Source of the DNA: an uncultured Pelagibacteraceae bacterium
Lineage (GTDB): Bacteria > Pseudomonadota > Alphaproteobacteria > Pelagibacterales > Pelagibacteraceae
Direction of reading: 5' to 3'
DNA: 19,186 nucleotides
NCBI GenBank assembly: GCA_902554135.1
Contig: CACDNJ010000010.1
Coordinates: forward strand, 1-19,186
Position 1 is the first letter of the stretch, and the number at the start of each line of letters is the position of its first letter. A program made the translations under genes and the position numbers. Positions 15,045 to 19,186 of the stretch are shown in pieces. The notes below the pieces were generated by a model. The model ran no database searches. It was not told the origin of the DNA and saw nothing but the letters and a program-made list of their open reading frames with translations.

Positions 15045-15073
15045 AAAGGGGGCTCTAGTAGCCCCCTTTTTTT
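15045..15073 (+). terminator. Rho-independent terminator between dctP and dctQ
   Basis: GGGGGCT (15048-15054) pairs perfectly with AGCCCCC (15060-15066) around a five-base loop. Three extra A-T pairs lie at the base and seven T residues follow (15067-15073). It is the strongest hairpin in the window and lies 17 bases after the dctP stop. It probably terminates most transcripts, so that dctP mRNA exceeds dctQM mRNA. Confidence 0.92.
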
Positions 15074-15112
15074 ATGGCAATTCAAAAGGAATTAGACTAA
15101 CTTATTAGAAGG

Positions 15113-15703
15113 ATGATGAGGGGATACATACACTTTGCAGATACATTAAGCACTTCATTAGGTAAAGCATTTTCTTGGTGCATAGTTATTTTAATGGGAG
15201 GAACTTGTTATGAAGTTATTATGGCCTATGCTTTCAATGCTCCGACACTTTGGAATTTTGATTTTAGTTTACAAATGTATGCAGGAATTTTTATGATGGC
15301 GGCTGCATATACTTTATCTACAGAAGCCCATGTGAGGGGAGATGTAATTTATAGACTTTTTAAACCACGTACCCAAGCTTGGATTGATTTAATTCTTTAT
15401 TTTATTTTTTTCTTTCCTGGTATTATTGCATTGGTTTTTTATGGTTACGAGTATGCGGCTTTAGCTTGGAAAATTAAAGAAACCAGCTGGAATAGTCCTG
15501 CACAAATTAATATTTATATGGCCAAAACTTTTATTCCTTTATCAGGCGTGTCTTTAGTCATTCAAGGTATAAGTGAAGTTTTTAGATGTATTATTTGTAT
15601 CCAAACTGGTCATTGGCCTGCAAGATCAGTTGTAGCAGCAGAAGAAACAGAAAAAATGTTAATGAGAACTTCTCAAGACGAGGATCAAAAAGATGTTATT
15701 TAG
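15113..15703 (+). CDS. TRAP transporter small permease subunit (DctQ)
   Basis: This encodes 196 residues with four hydrophobic helices (about residues 18-42, 52-70, 90-112 and 136-160), as expected for DctQ. The family-typical motif TEAHVRGDVIYRLF lies between helices two and three. It forms the membrane complex with DctM; the larger size fits the TakQ-type branch rather than the 160-residue C4-dicarboxylate type. AGAAGG at 15107-15112 abuts the ATG at 15113, so translation may really begin at the second ATG (15116), giving 195 residues. It lies downstream of the terminator and overlaps dctM by 11 bases. Confidence 0.9.
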   Translation: MMRGYIHFADTLSTSLGKAFSWCIVILMGGTCYEVIMAYAFNAPTLWNFDFSLQMYAGIFMMAAAYTLSTEAHVRGDVIYRLFKPRTQAWIDLILYFIFFFPGIIALVFYGYEYAALAWKIKETSWNSPAQINIYMAKTFIPLSGVSLVIQGISEVFRCIICIQTGHWPARSVVAAEETEKMLMRTSQDEDQKDVI

Positions 15704-17054
15704 TTTAACAAATCCCGAAATAGCAATAATGATGATGGGAGTTTTTCTTTTTGCTGTTCTACTAGGATTTCCAATTGCATTTACATTGTTGGCAATGGGA
15801 GTGGGTTTTGGATACTACGCTTATTACGATCCTTCACAGATGGAGCATCTGTTTGATAATAGAATTTTTACACTGTTAGTTTCTAATACTTATACAATAA
15901 TGGATAATAATGTGTTAACGGCAGTGCCATTATTTTTATTTATGGGCTACTTAGTCGAACGCGCTGGTATAGTTTCGCGTTTATTTTTTGCAATTAGGCT
16001 TGCTTCACACAAATTACCTGCTTCAATGGCAGTTGCTGCTTTAGTAACTTGTGCATTATTTTCAACAGCAACAGGTATAATTGGTGCCGTAGTAACTTTG
16101 ATGGGATTATTAGCCTGGCCAGCGATGATTAGAGCTGGGTATGATAAAAAATTTGCATCAGGAGTAATATGTTCTGGTGGATGTCTTGGTATTTTAATTC
16201 CACCAAGCATTATGTTGATTGTTTATGCCGTTATTGCACAACTATCACCGTTAAGATTATTTGCTGCCGCTATTTTTCCAGGATTAATGTTAGCAGGACT
16301 TTACATTATTTATGTTGTGGTTTTAGCTTATTTTAAACCAGAATTGGCACCAAAACCTAAAGAAGAAGATATACCCCCAAGAGCAGAAATTATTCGTGAA
16401 GTAATGGTTTCGTTTCTTCCATTATTCTCTTTGATCATTCTTGTACTCGGAACAATCTTAGCAGGTTTGGCCACACCAGCAGAGGCTGCTGCAGTTGGAG
16501 CATTTGGATCCATTGTGTTATCCGTTTTTTATAGAACTTTAAAATGGAAAAATTTTAAAGAATCAGTATTTCTAACAGCAAAAACAACTGCAATGATTAT
16601 GTGGCTTTTTGTAGGATCATGGACATTTGCGTCGGTCTTTTCTTACTTAGGCGGCCATGAAGTATTTGAACATTTTTTTAAGTCTATGGATTTACAGCCT
16701 TGGCAATTTTTAGTTATTACTCAAATAATTATTTTCTTGTTGGGTTGGCCTCTTGAGTGGACCGAGATTTTAATTATATTTGTACCAATATTTTTACCAT
16801 TAGTTGAGTTTTTTGGAGTTAATCCGTATTTCTTTGCAATGTTAATTGCACTAAATTTACAAACTTCATTTTTAACACCACCCATGGCGATGTCCGCTTA
16901 TTATTTAAAAGGTGTGCAAAGCAAAAATGTAGAATTGCTTGATATCTTCAAAGGCATTATGCCATTTTTATTAATTGTTATTTTTGCAATGTTTTTAATG
17001 TATACGTTTCCTGGAATAGCACTTTGGTTGCCAGAAGCACTATTTGCTAACTAA
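15693..17054 (+). CDS. TRAP transporter large permease subunit (DctM)
   Basis: This encodes 453 residues with about a dozen membrane helices, the usual DctM size. Family features include LLGFPIAFTLLAMGVGFGYY near the N-terminus, NNVLTAVPLFLFMGYLVERAG, the conserved GGCLGILIPPSIMLIVYAVI segment, LATPAEAAAVGAFG, and a C-terminal LTPPMAMSAYYLKG. DctM is the sodium-coupled transport subunit of the tripartite system. The sequence is closest by eye to the type often annotated as mannitol/chloroaromatic, now linked to TakM-like 2-oxoacid systems. It overlaps dctQ by 11 bases and is followed nine bases later by the amidase gene. Confidence 0.94.
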   Translation: MLFSLTNPEIAIMMMGVFLFAVLLGFPIAFTLLAMGVGFGYYAYYDPSQMEHLFDNRIFTLLVSNTYTIMDNNVLTAVPLFLFMGYLVERAGIVSRLFFAIRLASHKLPASMAVAALVTCALFSTATGIIGAVVTLMGLLAWPAMIRAGYDKKFASGVICSGGCLGILIPPSIMLIVYAVIAQLSPLRLFAAAIFPGLMLAGLYIIYVVVLAYFKPELAPKPKEEDIPPRAEIIREVMVSFLPLFSLIILVLGTILAGLATPAEAAAVGAFGSIVLSVFYRTLKWKNFKESVFLTAKTTAMIMWLFVGSWTFASVFSYLGGHEVFEHFFKSMDLQPWQFLVITQIIIFLLGWPLEWTEILIIFVPIFLPLVEFFGVNPYFFAMLIALNLQTSFLTPPMAMSAYYLKGVQSKNVELLDIFKGIMPFLLIVIFAMFLMYTFPGIALWLPEALFAN

Positions 17055-17063
17055 TAATAAAAA

Positions 17064-18398
17064 ATGAGTAAAATTCTTTCAATTTCAGCTGTTGAGCTAG
17101 TTGAAAAACTAAAAAGTGGTGAAGTTTCTTGTGTAGATGTCTGTAAGGAATATCTTAAAAGGGTAGATAAATTTGAAAAGGATGTAAAAGCTTGGGCCTT
17201 TTTAGATAAAAAACTTTTATTAGAGAAAGCCGGAGAAAAAGATGAATACAGAAAATCTGGCAAACCACTGGGACCACTTCACGGTTTACCAATTGGAATA
17301 AAAGATATTATTGGAACTGAAGATATGCCAACAGAATGTGGAACAATTTTAAGAAAAGGAATGTCCGAAAGTGCAGATGCTGAAGTAGTTAATCTTTTAA
17401 AAATTTCTGGGGCAATAATTATGGGAAAGACAGTTACAACAGAACTTGCATATTTTGATCCAGGAAAAACTACCAATCCTCATGATAAAACTAGAACACC
17501 AGGAGGATCATCAAGTGGCTCAGCAGCAGCTGTTGCAGCACACATGACTCCTTTGTCGGTTGGAACTCAGACAAAAGGTTCAATAATTAGACCGGCTTCT
17601 TATTGCGGAGTTGTTGGGTACAAACCTTCCTTTGGTTTGATATCAAGAAATGGAGTTTTGAAGCAATCTTCAAAGTTGGATCATGTTGGTGTATTTGGAA
17701 AAAAAGTTGAAGATGTTGCTCTTCTCGCTAAATGTCTGATCAAAAAAGATTTGTATGATAAAGATACAGTTCATTATTCTGCAGATAAAATGTTAGAAGA
17801 GTGCAGAAAGGGACCCCATTTCGATCCTAAATTTATATTTTATAAAACTACAAATTGGAAAAATATAGATAAAGAATCTCAAAAAGCCTTTCAATTTTTG
17901 ATAAAGAAGCTAAAAAAACACATAGAGGTTTTTGACGAACCTTCTTATTTTAAAGATATACATAAACACCAGCAAGTAATCCATGAAACTGACATGGCGA
18001 ATAGTTTTCAAAAATTTTACAAAGATTCTAAAAATAAACTTGGAAAAAAACTTGTTGAAGCCATTGAACGTGGATACAAATATTCCGCAGGCCAATACAC
18101 CGAGGCAAAAGATTTTATGGAGCAAAGTTACAGATCTTACAGTGAGGTTTTTGAAGATTATCATGGTGTAATAACACCTTCTTCTACTGGTGTTGCTGAT
18201 AAAGGATTAAAATTTACAGGTAGCCCAGAATTCTGCACGGTATGGACTTATATGGGCCTACCATCCATTTCGTTACCTTTACTTACCGGAGAAAATAACC
18301 TACCATTAGGCGTTCAATTAGTTGGAAATAAACTTGATGATCTAAGATTTTTGGGGGTTGCTAATTGGTTGGAAAAAAACTGCAAGGACAATGAATAA
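17064..18398 (+). CDS. Amidase signature family enzyme (GatA-like)
   Basis: This encodes 444 residues. The Ser-cisSer-Lys triad is in place: K80 in HGLPIGIKDI, S149 in TPGGSSSGSAAAVAA and the nucleophile S173 in GTQTKGSIIRPASYCG, followed by VVGYKPSFGLISRNGV. The signature family hydrolyses C-N amide bonds; substrates range from Gln-tRNA amidation (GatA) to small amides, carbamates and ureido compounds. A tRNA role is unlikely because no gatB or gatC is adjacent. Position 171 is lysine where glycine or another small residue is common. The nine-base gap to dctM suggests a shared transcript and possibly an amide-containing substrate imported by the TRAP system, which is inference. Confidence 0.88.
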   Translation: MSKILSISAVELVEKLKSGEVSCVDVCKEYLKRVDKFEKDVKAWAFLDKKLLLEKAGEKDEYRKSGKPLGPLHGLPIGIKDIIGTEDMPTECGTILRKGMSESADAEVVNLLKISGAIIMGKTVTTELAYFDPGKTTNPHDKTRTPGGSSSGSAAAVAAHMTPLSVGTQTKGSIIRPASYCGVVGYKPSFGLISRNGVLKQSSKLDHVGVFGKKVEDVALLAKCLIKKDLYDKDTVHYSADKMLEECRKGPHFDPKFIFYKTTNWKNIDKESQKAFQFLIKKLKKHIEVFDEPSYFKDIHKHQQVIHETDMANSFQKFYKDSKNKLGKKLVEAIERGYKYSAGQYTEAKDFMEQSYRSYSEVFEDYHGVITPSSTGVADKGLKFTGSPEFCTVWTYMGLPSISLPLLTGENNLPLGVQLVGNKLDDLRFLGVANWLEKNCKDNE

Positions 18399-18567
18399 AA
18401 TAACAACAATAATAGGATGTGGTTTAGCTGTAGCTTTCTTAATTGGATTAGCTACAACTTTAACCAGATCAATGATGATTGGTTTTAAAGATGTTCTTCC
18501 AGTTTATATCCTTATGGGCTTAGTAATTGTTATGATGCTTTATGAAGCCTTCTTCGACAAAAAGTAA
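18391..18567 (+). CDS. Small hypothetical two-helix membrane protein
   Basis: This encodes 58 residues from the ATG at 18391, which overlaps the amidase stop by eight bases. An in-frame ATG at 18358 would only read further into the amidase. Two hydrophobic helices are visible (about residues 6-24 and 34-52), separated by a short loop with TLTRSMMIGFKD; the C-terminus ends in FFDKK. I do not recognise a family. Overlaps on both sides (amidase upstream, EamA permease downstream by 26 bases) argue that it is a real translated gene in one transcription unit. A role as an accessory membrane peptide is possible but unsupported. Confidence 0.6.
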   Translation: MNKITTIIGCGLAVAFLIGLATTLTRSMMIGFKDVLPVYILMGLVIVMMLYEAFFDKK

Positions 18568-19186
18568 AAATCTAATATTTCCATATTTTTTATTATTTTT
18601 ACAGCCAGTTTTCATGGCCAGTAATCTTATAGTTGCTAGAGGAGGAACTGAATTTGTTCCCCCTGTATCTTTGGCTTTTTGGAGGTGGACAACAGTATTT
18701 ATTCTATTAATTCCTTTTTTTTATAAACCAATATTAAAAAAAATTAAGATTTTTAAAGATGAATTTTTAAAACTCTTTTTTCTTGGCTTAACAGGCTGTG
18801 GAATATGTGGGGCATTTCCATTCATAGCTGGTCAAACAACAACAGTTGTAAATATGGCTGTAATATATACATCTTCTCCAATATTTATAATTTTATTATC
18901 AAGTTTAATTTACAAAGAAAAAATAAAATTGATCCAAATTCTTGGCTTAATACTTTGTTTGTTTGGAGTTTTTTCTATTATTTTCAAAGGAAATATTTCG
19001 ATCTTATCAAATTTAGATTTTACTGTTGGAGATATTTGGATGTTAGGGGCCGCAATAAGTTGGGCATTATATTCTGTATATTTACTTAATTGGAAATCAA
19101 AATTTGATTTAATTACAAGGTTTGTTCTAATTGCAATGTTTGGTTCAATTTCATTATTTCCGTTTTATTTATTCGAAGAGTTTCAA
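18542..19186 (+). CDS. EamA/DMT-family permease, N-terminal part (3' partial at window edge)
   Basis: The frame opens at ATG 18542 and runs without a stop to the window end, giving 215 residues of an expected 290-300. Translation gives PYFLLFLQPVFMASNLIVAR, then FWRWTTVFILLIPFF, FLGLTGCGICGAFPFIAG, a TVVNMAVIYTSSPIFIILLS segment, LIQILGLILCLFGVFSII and DIWMLGAAISWALYSVYL. This is the repeated helix pattern of the first EamA domain and the start of the second. The upstream start is preferred over the ATG at 18614 because the conserved first helix precedes that codon. The first 26 bases overlap the 58-residue gene. Members export or import amino acids and other metabolites; the substrate is not readable. 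Confidence 0.87.
   Translation, partial: MKPSSTKSKNLIFPYFLLFLQPVFMASNLIVARGGTEFVPPVSLAFWRWTTVFILLIPFFYKPILKKIKIFKDEFLKLFFLGLTGCGICGAFPFIAGQTTTVVNMAVIYTSSPIFIILLSSLIYKEKIKLIQILGLILCLFGVFSIIFKGNISILSNLDFTVGDIWMLGAAISWALYSVYLLNWKSKFDLITRFVLIAMFGSISLFPFYLFEEFQ

Noticed and set aside
17064..18398. Amidase as the true GatA of Gln/Asn-tRNA amidotransferase
   Set aside because: No gatB or gatC is adjacent, and the nucleophile loop reads GTQTKGS rather than the GSDTGGS typical of GatA.
18805..19089. 94-codon plus-strand frame near the window end
   Set aside because: The EamA permease reads through the same bases in another frame with clear family motifs; this one is a shadow with an implausible Asn/Tyr/Trp-rich composition.
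1..19186. CRISPR array, insertion sequence, integrase, tRNA or attachment site
   Set aside because: No spaced repeats, terminal inverted repeats, transposase-like frames or tRNA cloverleaf patterns were noticed on either strand.

Overview
The window looks like chromosome from a streamlined, very AT-rich alphaproteobacterium, most likely SAR11/Pelagibacterales or a close marine relative. The pointers are low GC by eye, very short intergenic gaps, many ATGA or longer gene overlaps, the DUF2794 and IspZ neighbours typical of Alphaproteobacteria, and a glycolate-plus-TRAP gene set. This placement rests on gene content and composition, not on a phylogenetic marker. No tRNA, rRNA, CRISPR, insertion sequence or integrase is visible.

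Left part (1-1534): the end of a BAX inhibitor-1 family membrane protein (+) faces a minus-strand pair, ispZ/yciB followed by a DUF2794 gene. Then comes an hspQ-like gene (+). A 180-base gap (1535-1714) follows. It is richer in GC than other gaps here and holds a possible 27-codon antisense ORF.

Cytochrome c maturation (1715-5837): ccmC, ccmD, ccmE, ccmF, ccmG and ccmH are packed into one run. The haem ABC exporter genes ccmA and ccmB, and ccmI, are not here. A PagL-like outer-membrane lipid A deacylase gene follows.

Two-carbon / 2-hydroxyacid block (6400-13751): an FMN-dependent 2-hydroxyacid oxidase (LldD/glycolate oxidase type) overlaps a PLP aminotransferase. A well-matched sigma-70 promoter then precedes glcD-glcE-glcF (three-subunit FAD/FeS glycolate dehydrogenase), and glcF overlaps a glyoxylate/hydroxypyruvate-type reductase. 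Together these genes could oxidise glycolate or lactate, convert the 2-oxo acid to an amino acid (glyoxylate to glycine, for instance), or reduce it back. SAR11 glycine auxotrophy is known to be relieved by glycolate, which makes this reading attractive.

TRAP block (13752-18398): a regulatory region with tandem 12-bp repeats and palindromes leads to a Tat-exported TakP-like binding protein. A strong terminator separates it from the membrane subunits DctQ and DctM, and an amidase-signature enzyme follows. The window ends with a 58-residue two-helix membrane protein and the start of an EamA/DMT-family permease that runs off the edge. I infer that the TRAP system imports organic acids used by the neighbouring enzymes, but the sequence does not prove the substrate.

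I see no wholly new system. The best leads are the 2-hydroxyacid-to-amino-acid gene pair, the dctP control region, the dctP-dctQ terminator, the possibly leaderless glcD transcript, and the antisense small ORF before ccmC.
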